Shown: positions 17,916-26,795, counted from the first letter of the stretch. The stretch is DNA of 64,000 nt from Leptospira abararensis (GCF_016918735.1 NZ_JAFFPR010000055.1:124001-188000), one strand, 5' to 3'. A program made the numbers and translations. Notes: generated by a model not told the origin, from the letters alone.

Positions 17916-18238
17916 GGAGTCTTGTATCGATTTTCATAATTAGCCGGTAGAAAAGCAATCGATTAAGATGTTAAATTTTTATGAAAAAAACTAAAACAAG
18001 TGCAATAAAAAAATATGACAAATGTTGAACGAATGTCAGTCTTAATTCGCAGAGTTTCAATCGATCTTTAGATTATGTCGAATTTAAATCACAAACGAAC
18101 GTTCGCTGAAGTAAAATTTACGTCAAAAACTAAGCTACGGAAGTAGTTTGAAGCCAATGTTCTTTTTTCAGATTTTTTATAGAGTCATACGAATAAAACT
18201 GAGGAGTAGTACCTAACCATTGTTACCAATCCGATAGA
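17916..18238. other. Gene-free stretch upstream of the sensor kinase
   Basis: About 320 bp between the kinase start and the pterin-synthase stop, both genes on the minus strand. It is AT-rich and should hold the kinase promoter. I see a 10-bp palindrome CGAACGTTCG at 18096-18105 and a short CTAC/GTAG hairpin near 18136, but no ORF, no T-tract terminator and no RNA gene. Confidence 0.5.
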
Positions 18239-18649
18239 TCATGGTTCTAAATTGGGTTCGAAGAAAGCTAGATTTTCAGGTCCTTCGTGGATCACAATCC
18301 GACGGATTCTCCCGTCCGAGGATTTCACATCGGCCTTCAAACCGTAATAAAACCAACGAGCGACATTCTCTGACGTTGGATTGATCCCTTTAAAATCTGG
18401 ATGGTCATTGATTAGAATATGGTCAATGGAATGCACAAGCTCAGTGAGGCGAGTCCTCGCTGTTAAGAAATCATAGGAGATGCCATCAGGCCGGAGGTTT
18501 GTATTCCCTTCCAAGAATACTTCCACCTTCCAGGAATGGCCGTGGATGGGCTCATCGGAGCCATCGGCAAAGTACTGGTAGAGGAAATGGGCTGACTCAA
18601 ACCTTCCCTCAATTCTGACATAAAATTTCCCGTTTTCCTGGGTAAACAT
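18239..18649 (-). CDS. 6-pyruvoyl-tetrahydropterin synthase/QueD family, Cys-less variant
   Basis: A 136-residue T-fold pterin enzyme if started at the ATG 18649; an in-frame TTG at 18676 would add nine residues. Zinc ligands are visible: His in 'FESAHFLYQYF' and both His of 'IHGHSW'. 'SIDHILINDHPDF', 'NPTSENVARWF' and 'IHEGPENLAFF' supply the usual Asp/His and pterin-binding Glu. The catalytic Cys normally found four residues before the HGH motif is absent; the stretch reads 'DGSDEPIHGH', an ExxHGH pattern like PTPS-III enzymes, which cleave dihydroneopterin for folate synthesis in place of FolB. So it may serve folate rather than queuosine. Function at this level is inference. It is head-to-head with the DUF1858 gene. 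Confidence 0.82.
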   Translation of the reverse strand: MFTQENGKFYVRIEGRFESAHFLYQYFADGSDEPIHGHSWKVEVFLEGNTNLRPDGISYDFLTARTRLTELVHSIDHILINDHPDFKGINPTSENVARWFYYGLKADVKSSDGRIRRIVIHEGPENLAFFEPNLEP

Positions 18650-18713
18650 TCCATTGACGAATAGAGCACAGTCCAATATTTGTATAGTAATTTCCTTTCT
18701 GAGGGTTCTTAAG

Positions 18714-18935
18714 ATGACTGAAACTACAAAACCGCGCTTTTTTAAAGAAATGACTGTGGGCGAGGCGATCGCAATCCACCCAGAAGCAGGTCTAGTTTTC
18801 TCCAGCTACCATTTAGGTGGATGTTCCCATTGTTCCATCAATGAAGTAGAAACTATAGAACAAGTTTGTATGGGTTACGGTGTAGAGGTTGATACTCTGA
18901 TCGATTCGCTGAACAACCTTTTCTCTGAAGAATAG
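18714..18935 (+). CDS. DUF1858 domain protein
   Basis: A 73-residue protein matching the DUF1858 pattern: 'KEMTVGEAIAIHPEA', then 'FSSYHLGGCSHCSI' with a CxxC pair, then 'ETIEQVCMGYGVEVDTLID'. Such domains occur alone or attached to hybrid-cluster and other redox proteins; the molecular role is unknown. The ATG at 18714 is chosen because GAGGG lies eight bases upstream and the domain begins there; upstream in-frame codons have no ribosome site. It is divergent from the pterin-synthase homologue and has its own terminator at 18958. Confidence 0.8.
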   Translation: MTETTKPRFFKEMTVGEAIAIHPEAGLVFSSYHLGGCSHCSINEVETIEQVCMGYGVEVDTLIDSLNNLFSEE

Positions 18936-18957
18936 ACTTCTAACTTTCGTTACCACA

Positions 18958-18974
18958 GGGCCTAGTGCAGGCCC
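18958..18974 (+). terminator. Hairpin after the DUF1858 gene
   Basis: A GGGCCT/AGGCCC six-pair stem with a five-base loop, 23 bp after the stop codon, followed by AGGTGTTTTCATTT. The weak T-run makes it a plausible but not ideal intrinsic terminator. Confidence 0.6.
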
Positions 18975-19059
18975 AGGTGTTTTCATTTCCCACCTAAACC
19001 AAAATTCGTAAATCTACGATGGCAAAACATTTTGTACGATTTCAAAATAAGAGAACCAG

Positions 19060-19467
19060 TTGGACAACTTAACTTATAGTATACCGGGGTTATTGTTTCC
19101 AGCGATCTCTTTACTGATGCTTGCTTATACCAATCGTTTTTTTGGACTTGCTAAACTTTCCAGACAACTTTTATCAGAATATGAAAAATCGAAATCTGAG
19201 ATTTTAGAAAAACAAATTCACAACTTAAGATTTCGAATTTCTTTGATTTTATATTCTCAAAGTGCAGGAATCTTTAGTTTGATTTTATGTACATGCTCTA
19301 TGGGTATGATTCCCTTTTATAACATCGTGGCTTGGATTTTATTTGCTTCTTCACTTTTATTTATGGTGATCTCTCTTGTGTTAGCTCTCATAGAAATCCA
19401 TTTATCTGTGATAGCGTTAGACATAGAAAGAAATTCTGTAATGAATTCAAAATCTGACACAGATTAA
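19060..19467 (+). CDS. DUF2721 family membrane protein
   Basis: A 135-residue inner-membrane protein with three hydrophobic segments (about residues 8-24, 66-88 and 92-115), in the layout of the DUF2721 family: 'PAISLLMLAYTNRFFGLAKL' near the N-terminus and a final 'ALIEIHLSVIALDIE'. The role of the family is unknown. The start is a TTG with a weak AAGAGA upstream; the next in-frame ATG lies inside the first membrane segment, so the TTG fits better. It is followed by a long AT-rich inverted repeat (19488-19520) shared with the convergent lipoprotein gene. Confidence 0.75.
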   Translation: MDNLTYSIPGLLFPAISLLMLAYTNRFFGLAKLSRQLLSEYEKSKSEILEKQIHNLRFRISLILYSQSAGIFSLILCTCSMGMIPFYNIVAWILFASSLLFMVISLVLALIEIHLSVIALDIERNSVMNSKSDTD

Positions 19468-19487
19468 TTGCCCAGAAGTAAGAACTT

Positions 19488-19520
19488 CTATTTGTAATAT
19501 AAGTTATATATTACAAATAG
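19488..19520. terminator. Perfect 14-bp inverted repeat between convergent genes
   Basis: Arms 19488-19501 and 19507-19520 are exact reverse complements (begin CTATTTGTAAT, end ATTACAAATAG) with a five-base loop. The stem is almost all A/T and no T-run follows on either strand. Position between two convergent genes suggests a bidirectional terminator, but the composition is unusual for one. Confidence 0.5.
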
Positions 19521-19605
19521 ATCATAGAAATGAACACATCACACAAAGAATAACAAAAAAAATAATTTGTTCCCTATAGCGAAAATAAAATTAGAGATTT
19601 TGGCA

Positions 19606-20532
19606 TTATTGAAAAATAGCTCTTCCCAAACTATCTAATGTATTACCATTACAATCTCCAGAAGCGACAGTATTATTTACAGCTGCAACAACTCCAGTTC
19701 CGGCACTATAATACACTCTAGTAACGATTCCCTGGCCATTTGCAGTGGTAGAATTTATAGAATAGGAACATCTGCCGCTTATTGTTGGAGTAGCTCCTGC
19801 ATTGACCGTGGCACAACTGCTTGTTGCATTGTAAGTTCCCCCAGCACCACAGAGTGCGGAAGTAAAAGTATTTCCTGCTGAAAAGTCAAAACAGGAACTT
19901 CCACCCGCATTTGTCAAAAAATTACAACTACCTCCACTACTTACTGCAGTTGGATTATTCACAACTTGTACCTTTACAGTCCCCCCGAAATTACCAGAAA
20001 CAAAATAACTTTTTACTCTAACACGATATGTGCCAATCGCCAAATTTTCCTTTAGGCGTTCTCTACTATTACCAGATGGATTAGTATCTGTTGCACTGAT
20101 GACTACTGTCCCTGCAGCGTTTGTTAGCTCCAATACCAAATCAACAGTACTAGTTGTTGTAAATGCCGTGATGATATGATTCCCAGCAGATGTAACATTC
20201 AGATCAAAGTCAACCAATGGTCTAGGTGTTATAATCGAATCATTCGATGGTGTACCATTTATCGCAATATTCCCGCTAGTGGTTGGGATTGTTTTACATC
20301 TATCGGTAGTAGAAGTTTGATCTAAGTTAAAAGCGCTTACACATAAAAAACCAGAAGCACAATTAGCATTCGAAGTGCATGCAGAACCATCTGTACCTGT
20401 GCCACTTGATCCACTTCTTGGTGCAGCGAGCAACAACAATAACAAAGAATCCTCTGAAGAAGACTCTGGTTTTGAAGACGAACAATTTAGAACGAATACA
20501 GAAAAAATTAGGAAAAGAGTATAGAATTTCAC
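19606..20532 (-). CDS. Leptospira-type lipoprotein with PPC-like domain
   Basis: A 308-residue lipoprotein. The signal peptide ends in 'SVFVLNC', acylated at Cys17, followed by Ser-rich residues and the poly-Leu stretch 'DSLLLLLLAAP' common in Leptospira lipoproteins. A small Cys-rich segment (residues 52-80, five Cys) precedes a beta-rich domain around residues 95-190 ('DFDLNVTSAGNHIITAFT' and 'LAIGTYRVRVKSYF') that looks like a bacterial pre-peptidase C-terminal (PPC) domain. The C-terminal part has four more Cys. The start is a GTG with AAGG six to seven bases upstream. Function unknown; surface or periplasmic location is likely. Confidence 0.78.
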   Translation of the reverse strand: MKFYTLFLIFSVFVLNCSSSKPESSSEDSLLLLLLAAPRSGSSGTGTDGSACTSNANCASGFLCVSAFNLDQTSTTDRCKTIPTTSGNIAINGTPSNDSIITPRPLVDFDLNVTSAGNHIITAFTTTSTVDLVLELTNAAGTVVISATDTNPSGNSRERLKENLAIGTYRVRVKSYFVSGNFGGTVKVQVVNNPTAVSSGGSCNFLTNAGGSSCFDFSAGNTFTSALCGAGGTYNATSSCATVNAGATPTISGRCSYSINSTTANGQGIVTRVYYSAGTGVVAAVNNTVASGDCNGNTLDSLGRAIFQ

Positions 20533-20738
20533 ATTAAACCTTTAGGTATTAGGTGCTAACGACCGTATATCGTCAACAACTATCTGTTAAACTTTCAATA
20601 TAAATTAAAAACTATAACTTAATTTTTGTTTAATTGCGTATCAACTAACCGAACGAAAATCAAGGGAAATTGCCAGGGTGGACTAGCTTTTATTTTTTTG
20701 TTTGGTGGATGACAGCTGACTCCTTAGGAGGATTTTCT

Positions 20739-21749
20739 TTATATCCGAATGACAATTTTTCCAAAATGAGATCCAGATCGTAAATAACGAATCGCATCCG
20801 CAGATTCATCCAAAGAAAATATTTTATCAACAACAGGACGTAATCCAGAGGCTTCGATCGCTTGGTTCATTTCGATAAAAGCTTTTCTTCCTCCGACAAC
20901 TAGGCCTTGGATTTTTAAGTTGTTCATAACAGCCGGAAGTAAATTCAATTCTCCTGATTTACCTGCAAGAATTCCAATCAAATGGATCACACCAAACGGA
21001 CGACAGGCGGCAATGGATTGTTCTAAAGTTCCGGCTCCCCCTACTTCAATGATATGATCAGCACCCACTTTATTCGTGATACGGCGAACTTCCTTTCCCC
21101 ATTCCGGTGTTTCCTTATAGTTGACTAAAAAATCTGCACCCAATTCTTTTCCGCGTTCCAACTTTTCGTCACTGGAAGAAGTAAGAATTACTTTAGCACC
21201 AACAAGTTTAGCAAACTGCAAAGCAAAGATAGAAACCCCACCTGTTCCCTGTACGACGACAAATTCCCCAGGTTTTAAATTGCTAAATTGAAAAAGTCCA
21301 GACCATGCAGTGAGGGCCGCACAAGGTAAGGTTGCCGCTTCTTCGTAAGATAAATGCGATGGAATTCGAACAAGTCCGGTTTCTGGCGCTAAAGCTAACT
21401 CTCGCAAGGTTCCTGGAAGTGGACCTCCAATGGTATGTCTCATTTCGGAGTGAGTGGCTTCTCTCGCGATCCACTTGGGAGCAAAGGTAAGAAGGACACG
21501 ATCTCCCACTTTCCATTCTGTCACCTGCGAGCCTATGTTTATTACCTCACCCGCTCCATCACTGCAGGGAACCAAAGGGAGTGGAAATTTTGGATTGTAC
21601 TTTCCTTCGACAACTAAGGAGTCTCGGTAGTTGAGTGAAGCAGCTCGCAATCGAACCAAAACTTCGGTAGAACCTGGATCTTCAGGATCTGGAACCTCAA
21701 TCACTTCTAGATGATCCAAACCAAAACGAGAGATCTGTGCTTGTTTCAT
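20739..21749 (-). CDS. Zinc-type MDR alcohol dehydrogenase/quinone oxidoreductase family
   Basis: A 336-residue NAD(P)-dependent medium-chain dehydrogenase/reductase. The GroES-like half contains 'RAASLNYRDSLVVEGKY' and 'PCSDGAGEVINIGSQV'; the Rossmann half has 'VVVQGTGGVSIFALQFAKL' and 'GADHIIEVGGAGTLEQS'. The catalytic-zinc Cys of classical alcohol dehydrogenases is replaced by Asn in 'SLNYRD', which fits the zinc-independent quinone oxidoreductase/enoyl reductase branch. AAAGGG before the ATG supports the start. It is the third of three minus-strand genes after ccr and the VOC gene (54-bp gap). Substrate cannot be told from sequence. Confidence 0.87.
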   Translation of the reverse strand: MKQAQISRFGLDHLEVIEVPDPEDPGSTEVLVRLRAASLNYRDSLVVEGKYNPKFPLPLVPCSDGAGEVINIGSQVTEWKVGDRVLLTFAPKWIAREATHSEMRHTIGGPLPGTLRELALAPETGLVRIPSHLSYEEAATLPCAALTAWSGLFQFSNLKPGEFVVVQGTGGVSIFALQFAKLVGAKVILTSSSDEKLERGKELGADFLVNYKETPEWGKEVRRITNKVGADHIIEVGGAGTLEQSIAACRPFGVIHLIGILAGKSGELNLLPAVMNNLKIQGLVVGGRKAFIEMNQAIEASGLRPVVDKIFSLDESADAIRYLRSGSHFGKIVIRI

Positions 21750-21802
21750 AAAATTCCCTTTGCTAATATCTATTTTTTATTCAAAGTGCATTCGATTCAA
21801 AA

Positions 21803-22234
21803 TTATTTATTTAAAACGATTTCTCCCTTTTCATTTAACGGGAAAAAAGGATTGAATGCTAATTCGAAAATATGACCATCCAAGTCTTTAAAATATGCAC
21901 TATACCCACCCCAAAAAACTTTCTGCGGTTCTTTTAAAATTTTTGCACCTAATGCCCGCACCTTCTCAATAACTGAATCCACTTCCGCTTCACTTGTAAG
22001 ATTTTGTGCCAAAGTAATTCCCGAAAACTCCTGACGTTTTTGAAAAGGGATACCGATGTCTTTTGCTAAATCTTCTTCACCAAACAAACCAAAGACGACC
22101 GCACCTATTTGGAAAAAAGCAACACTATCATTACTTTCTTCTGATCGTTTCCAACCAAGGCCAATTTCATAGAAGTCGATGGAGCGTTTTAAATCGGACA
22201 CCCCTAAAGTAATTAAATTAATTCGTGGAAACAT
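21803..22234 (-). CDS. VOC (glyoxalase/bleomycin-resistance) family protein
   Basis: A 143-residue protein with the paired beta-alpha-beta-beta-beta modules of the vicinal oxygen chelate fold: 'INLITLGVSDLKRSIDFYE' at the start and 'GGYSAYFKDLDGHIFELAF' at the end. The first-metal His usual in 'HVTLGV' is Leu/Thr here, while the final Glu is kept, so it may not be a standard metalloenzyme. AAAGGAG precedes the ATG. It follows the ccr gene on the same strand; methylmalonyl-CoA epimerase is also a VOC protein, but the missing ligands argue against that role here. Confidence 0.8.
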   Translation of the reverse strand: MFPRINLITLGVSDLKRSIDFYEIGLGWKRSEESNDSVAFFQIGAVVFGLFGEEDLAKDIGIPFQKRQEFSGITLAQNLTSEAEVDSVIEKVRALGAKILKEPQKVFWGGYSAYFKDLDGHIFELAFNPFFPLNEKGEIVLNK

Positions 22235-22332
22235 TTGCCTCTCTCCTTTGTCAAAACATGAACTTTACAAAAATAAAAAATAAGAAAATGAAAACTTGGT
22301 TCACAAAACGGACGTTTCATGGTAGATGGAGC

Positions 22333-22363
22333 CACTGGGTGGCGGGTGGATAACCCCACCCAG
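22333..22363 (-). terminator. GC-rich hairpin downstream of ccr
   Basis: Nine-pair perfect stem (ACTGGGTGG at 22333-22341 with CCACCCAGT at 22355-22363, 13-base loop) lying 48 bp past the ccr stop. No T-run follows on the minus strand, so it may slow or partly end transcription, or protect the ccr message 3' end, before the VOC gene. Confidence 0.55.
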
Positions 22364-22410
22364 TCTCAATAGGGCGGGGACATGTACTCTAAATACTAAC
22401 CTGGAAAGAA

Positions 22411-23658
22411 TTACTTCTTCCCAAGACCTGTAGTTTTTGCACCAACGAGGATTGACATGTTTCCTGATGGGTGTTTGTTTTCGCGCATCAATTGATGGCA
22501 TTCACCAGTTTGTTCAAAACTGTATGTTTCTGCCAAAACTGGATCCACTTTTTTATCGATCACGAGTTGGTTCAAATCACGGCAATTGTCGTCGTTTGCG
22601 AAGTGTGAACCTTGCAGACGTTTTTGTCTCATCCACAGATAACGAAGGTCAGCTGTTGCATTGAAACCAGTGGTTCCCGCACAAATCACAACCATACCAC
22701 CTGTTTCACAAACAAATACAGAAGTAGGAAGAGTCGTTTCGCCTGGATGTTCAAAAACGATTTGAGGGTTTTTGCCTTTTCCAGCAATGTCCCAAATGGC
22801 TTTTCCAAATTCACGTGCTTGTTTGGTCCATTCCACAAATGCTTCTGGTTTGTTGATGTCAGAAGTAAGAGCTCCCCAATGTTTAAACTTGTTACGGTTG
22901 ATCACACCAGTAGCACCTAAGTTTTTACAAAAATCAATTTTGTCATCAGAAGAAACAACTGCGATCGGAACCCCACCAGCTGCTTTTACAATTTGGATAG
23001 CCATGGCACCAAGTCCACCGGCTCCACCCCAAATCAGTGCAACATCACCTGGTTTTACATCGTTCGGTTTCCAATGGTGTAACATTCTGTAGGCGGTTGC
23101 AGCAACTAACATATAAGCTGCGGATGCTTCCCAAGTTAGGTGTTGTGGGCGTGGTAAACATTGGTGGTCTTGCACTTTGCAAAACTGTGCAAAGGATCCC
23201 CAATTGGATTCATATCCCCAAATGATTTGGGAAGGTGCATACATCGGATCTTTTCCAGAAAGAACCCATGGATCTTTTGGATCCCACATTGCACAATGAA
23301 CAACGACTTCGTCACCCACTTTTACATTCTTAACTTCAGCACCAACTTTATAGACAATACCGGAAGCATCAGATCCACCGATGTGGAATTTTTCTGGTTC
23401 GCCTTTTTTATTACGAGCTGCGATTACATCAACCGGATACCCAAGGGCTGCCCAAACGTTGTTATAGTTAACTCCAGCAGCCATAGTGGCCACGAGAACT
23501 TCGTTCGGACCGATCTCCGGAACATCAATGACTTCTGATTGGAAAGAAGTTTTCGGTTCGCCGTAACGTTCCGGGCGAATGACCTGCGCGTGCATTTTTT
23601 TGGGCACAACTCCAATAGGTGGAAGTTCCCCTACTGGTACGATTTCTACGTTGCTCAT
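22411..23658 (-). CDS. ccr: Crotonyl-CoA carboxylase/reductase
   Basis: A 415-residue MDR-family enzyme that reductively carboxylates crotonyl-CoA to ethylmalonyl-CoA with NADPH and CO2. The NADPH loop is '[19 protein letters not shown]'. Residues expected at the CO2 site are visible: an Asn in '[12 protein letters not shown]' (Asn66/67), Tyr149-Glu150 in '[14 protein letters not shown]' (the reference has Phe-Glu), and His352 in 'QGSHFAN'. '[16 protein letters not shown]' is another hallmark. Length fits the family. AAAGG at seven bases supports the start. The enzyme is diagnostic of the ethylmalonyl-CoA pathway or of extender-unit supply; the other pathway genes are not in this window. Confidence 0.92.
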   Translation of the reverse strand: MSNVEIVPVGELPPIGVVPKKMHAQVIRPERYGEPKTSFQSEVIDVPEIGPNEVLVATMAAGVNYNNVWAALGYPVDVIAARNKKGEPEKFHIGGSDASGIVYKVGAEVKNVKVGDEVVVHCAMWDPKDPWVLSGKDPMYAPSQIIWGYESNWGSFAQFCKVQDHQCLPRPQHLTWEASAAYMLVAATAYRMLHHWKPNDVKPGDVALIWGGAGGLGAMAIQIVKAAGGVPIAVVSSDDKIDFCKNLGATGVINRNKFKHWGALTSDINKPEAFVEWTKQAREFGKAIWDIAGKGKNPQIVFEHPGETTLPTSVFVCETGGMVVICAGTTGFNATADLRYLWMRQKRLQGSHFANDDNCRDLNQLVIDKKVDPVLAETYSFEQTGECHQLMRENKHPSGNMSILVGAKTTGLGKK

Positions 23659-23722
23659 AGATTACCTTTTACGAATAAAATTTATAGAGTTTCTTAGAAC
23701 GTTTTAAAAAAGGCATCAGTTG

Positions 23723-24634
23723 TCAATCGCTTCCCCACTCCATAGAAAAGGCAAATGTCCAGGCTGATTGGTAGAGCCTGTACTCACGATCCCTTTGTAA
23801 GGGGTATCTATAGGCAAGACTTAGATTATACTTCTCCGAAAAATTCCAAGAAAACCCTGCACTGGCCTCCGTAAAATAAGAGGGATTGGCTTTGTCTTTT
23901 TCTTTGGAATAATCCACACCGTTATACGGATTGCGATACAAGAGTCCTGTAAAAAGAGAAATCTCCTGCATCAAATAATACGTCACATAAGCCGACACAA
24001 GTGCGGTTTTTTTAAATTCATATTCTGGTTCCGGTGGCGAAGCCGATGGCCTTCTCAGATAAAATGGAATTCCGTCATTGTCTTGTAAGTTGTTTGGTTG
24101 AGGTCTAGAAAGCGGATTTAGTCCACCAATCTTTGTAACGAAAGACCACTTCTCATACAAATAACCAAGTTTGATAAATCCTGAGCCCGTATAATAATTT
24201 CCACCAGTAAACCGATCCGTGTCGGGTCCACTCGGAAAACCAACAGAACCTTCGATCACAAAAAAGTAAGGTTTGTCCAAATCAAAGAAGGGTTGGTATT
24301 TAAAACCCAGGTAAGTTTTTCCCATCCTTGCCGCATCCTCTCTCCCTCTTTGTTGGTAATAATTCCAAGGAACAGAAGCATTGAGAGCAAACCGACCATC
24401 AAAAAAATTCATCTCTGCAAAAGCCGTGGTTGTAAAGAGATGGCTATTCTCTCGTGTGGACTGGTAATAATCTTGGGTCATGACTAAATAGTTTGTTGGT
24501 TTCTCTCGTTTCCCAGTAAAGGGATCCACAAATCTTGCCGTTGCATTCGGACTATCCGACGAACCCGTGTGATGCGAATATAGGGACTGAATGCATAAAA
24601 AAGAAAGTATTAATACAATAAAAATTTGTTTCAT
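23723..24634 (-). CDS. Outer-membrane beta-barrel protein of the MbnPH operon
   Basis: A 303-residue exported protein: signal peptide 'MKQIFIVLILSFLCIQSLYS', then a mature start with His-His, then alternating aromatic beta-strands through to a C-terminal 'AWTFAFSMEWGSD'. No catalytic motif is seen. It looks like a transporter-type or channel-type outer-membrane barrel. The start is set at 24634 because this ATG overlaps the preceding gene's TGA (ATGA), meaning coupled translation; an upstream in-frame ATG would lie inside that gene. As last gene of a run that includes MbnP and MbnH, it may move or present the metal or the redox partner across the outer membrane. That role is inference. Confidence 0.75.
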   Translation of the reverse strand: MKQIFIVLILSFLCIQSLYSHHTGSSDSPNATARFVDPFTGKREKPTNYLVMTQDYYQSTRENSHLFTTTAFAEMNFFDGRFALNASVPWNYYQQRGREDAARMGKTYLGFKYQPFFDLDKPYFFVIEGSVGFPSGPDTDRFTGGNYYTGSGFIKLGYLYEKWSFVTKIGGLNPLSRPQPNNLQDNDGIPFYLRRPSASPPEPEYEFKKTALVSAYVTYYLMQEISLFTGLLYRNPYNGVDYSKEKDKANPSYFTEASAGFSWNFSEKYNLSLAYRYPLQRDREYRLYQSAWTFAFSMEWGSD

Positions 24635-25527
24635 CGTTCCACTCCAGGGAAACATCCAGGAAAACTAAAAACGATATCTTCGGCTTGGAGATTTTGGAGA
24701 AGGATATTGTATAAAGGAATATTGGAGACTTTAGATATAACAACGGGGCCAGCGCCGGGCAGTTGATCTAAGAATTGAATTGGTGTTCCTGAGACAGTTC
24801 TGTCTTTGAATAAAGAAGAAAGTGACATTAATATTTCAATATTACCACTACGTCCATATTTGATCGGAATTTTGCATTTGGGTGTGATAGATTTATTTCC
24901 TTGTGGAAGTAGAATTGTTATATCTATTCCATTCACTGTCATCCGAATATAAATCTCTTCCCAACTTACATTGGCCACTGCCACCACTCCCAGGGGCATG
25001 TTCGAAAGCCTTGTATTGGGATAAAGGAAACTGGCTCCTGTTTCCATCGTACTATTGAATTGTGTTATGTTGGGAACAGTCGATGCAGATAAAAATGGAT
25101 AGGTTTTCCCATACAAATCATCTGCTGGTAAATCCAAGGGTATTGTATAGGGTGTATGTGTTTTCACTGTTGCTGTAGAACTCTTCTCCGAAGCAGTTGT
25201 CGAGACACCTAACGTCTGATTTGGCGGATTGATTCGATACGTTCCCGTTTCCCACTGAATGTAAGAACTTGATTGGATTGTGATATTGTATGTAGTAGGT
25301 CCAGCGCTCGTTAAACTAAATTGGTTTAAATTATCATCCGCTTGGTCATCATAACTTCGAAGGTTTGTTCCGACAGAAACCAACTGAGTATTGTTGAAAT
25401 AAATGAGATTCTGTAGGATGGTAAGCTTTTCTTCATCGCTATTTCCCACTGAGCCGAAGGTGCAGTGGGAAAATAAAAATCCAACCAGAAATACTAAAAG
25501 TGGCTTAAACTTCATTCGTTTCATCAA
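24631..25527 (-). CDS. Lipoprotein of the MbnPH operon, function unknown
   Basis: A 298-residue protein with a lipoprotein signal ending 'VGFLFSHC' (Cys22), then a mostly beta-rich region without Cys until near the C-terminus ('FSFPGCFPG'). I do not recognise the family. Its start codon overlaps the mbnH stop (ATGA), and its own stop overlaps the start of the barrel gene in the same way, so all three proteins are made in coupled fashion. It is therefore very likely a functional partner of the MbnP/MbnH pair, perhaps an anchor or accessory metal protein at the membrane. One residue-rich feature is a repeated Thr/Ser content typical of exported Leptospira proteins. Confidence 0.7.
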   Translation of the reverse strand: MMKRMKFKPLLVFLVGFLFSHCTFGSVGNSDEEKLTILQNLIYFNNTQLVSVGTNLRSYDDQADDNLNQFSLTSAGPTTYNITIQSSSYIQWETGTYRINPPNQTLGVSTTASEKSSTATVKTHTPYTIPLDLPADDLYGKTYPFLSASTVPNITQFNSTMETGASFLYPNTRLSNMPLGVVAVANVSWEEIYIRMTVNGIDITILLPQGNKSITPKCKIPIKYGRSGNIEILMSLSSLFKDRTVSGTPIQFLDQLPGAGPVVISKVSNIPLYNILLQNLQAEDIVFSFPGCFPGVER

Positions 25528-26735
25528 AACGGACTCGCGAACTTGGGATTGGTTAAGAACTCTTCGTCAGTGAGAGCCAAAAGAAAATTCACCATATCAT
25601 CTCGTTCTGAATTGGTAATCGTAAAAGCCCGAATCAGAGTTGCATCTTTTACTGAATGTGCCTGTCCACCTGAACGGTAGTGATCCACCACTTGGGTGAG
25701 TGCATCTCTAGCACAGTCTACTTTTGATTTCCCGGCACCCGCTGGTTTGTCTGGATTATTTGCATCCGCACACATAAAAATCCCATCATGCATATAAGGA
25801 TAGGTAACACCAATGTTTCGTAAGGAAGGTGCTCTAAATTTTCCCGTATCTGATGCAACACCAGTTAAATCAAATAACCCTCGTTTGTTGCTTGGAACAC
25901 CTGCGTAGTATGCGTCATTATGAATTCCATTGCTATGATAAAAGAATTCTTCTGTCGCCCCACCGTGAAAGGAAGTGTCCGTAAAATTAAATCCACCATG
26001 ACAATGAAAACACTCCGCATTTTCCCCGTTAAATAGGTTCAATCCACGAATTTCGGAAGCTGTTAAAGCGGCTTTGTTATTTCTAAAAGTGTATTGGTCG
26101 TATTTAGAATTTCCTGAAATCATAGATCTTTGAAAACTCGCTAAAGCAAATCTTACATTCTGTTCATTGACAGCAGCGTCAGCGTTACCAAATGCATTTC
26201 GAAAAAGAGTCTGGTAAATAGATTTTGATTTTAGTTTATCCAGAAAGGAATTGGAAGACAAACCAAGTTCAATTGGGCTTTCTCCAAACATAGGAGCACG
26301 AGCCTGAATTTCCAAACTTGTCATTTTGGGATTACTCCAAGTGAGTCTGGGCATATAAGCCACATTCGATAGATGTTGTGCATTTCTGGGATGAGCATCA
26401 TTCGTGATTCCAGTTGGAAAATCCTTTCCATCCGCAAATGCTAAAGATTGAAAATGACAACTAGCACATGACATCGTTTCATTTCCCGAAAGTGACTTCT
26501 CGTAAAACAAATGTCTGCCGAGTTCGACCTTAGATTTCGACATTGGGTTGTCTGAAGGAACATTCGGCACAGGAAATCCCGGGGGCAAATCCCAAACCCA
26601 GTCCGATGCAGTGGCCAAAATTCCAAGAGCTGCGAGTAACATATCTTGGTTGTTTTCTTTTTTCTGGAACGGCAGAACATTACACCCAAAAAGAAAACTA
26701 AAAAAAATGATGAAAGGAAAACGAAATGAATTCAT
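25524..26735 (-). CDS. mbnH: MbnH-type di-haem cytochrome c peroxidase-like enzyme
   Basis: A 403-residue exported di-haem protein of the bacterial cytochrome c peroxidase/MauG superfamily. Both haem c sites are visible: CASCH (Cys90, Cys93, His94) and CFHCH (Cys242, Cys245, His246). The 'LGRHLFYEKSLSGNETMSC' start and late 'FRAPSLRNIGVTYPYMHDG' match the family. A lipobox ends at Cys18 ('FSFLFGC'). It sits 60 bp after mbnP, the arrangement of the 'metallo-mystery pair'; known MbnH oxidises a Trp of MbnP to kynurenine, creating a copper site. I infer the same here. The stop overlaps the next start. An ordinary peroxidase is the alternative, but the partner gene argues against it. Confidence 0.9.
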   Translation of the reverse strand: MNSFRFPFIIFFSFLFGCNVLPFQKKENNQDMLLAALGILATASDWVWDLPPGFPVPNVPSDNPMSKSKVELGRHLFYEKSLSGNETMSCASCHFQSLAFADGKDFPTGITNDAHPRNAQHLSNVAYMPRLTWSNPKMTSLEIQARAPMFGESPIELGLSSNSFLDKLKSKSIYQTLFRNAFGNADAAVNEQNVRFALASFQRSMISGNSKYDQYTFRNNKAALTASEIRGLNLFNGENAECFHCHGGFNFTDTSFHGGATEEFFYHSNGIHNDAYYAGVPSNKRGLFDLTGVASDTGKFRAPSLRNIGVTYPYMHDGIFMCADANNPDKPAGAGKSKVDCARDALTQVVDHYRSGGQAHSVKDATLIRAFTITNSERDDMVNFLLALTDEEFLTNPKFASPF

Positions 26736-26795
26736 AAAAAATATCCTTTAAAAACTCGGTCGCTACCTAAAGCGTAACAACCGAGTAAAACTAAA

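Noticed and set aside
18096..18105. Palindrome CGAACGTTCG, possible LexA-type box
   Set aside because: The known Gram-positive-type box has four spacer bases between CGAAC and GTTCG; none here, and no SOS gene is adjacent.
21803..22234. VOC gene next to ccr as methylmalonyl/ethylmalonyl-CoA epimerase
   Set aside because: The N-terminal metal His is missing and the closing segment fits a general glyoxalase-like protein better.
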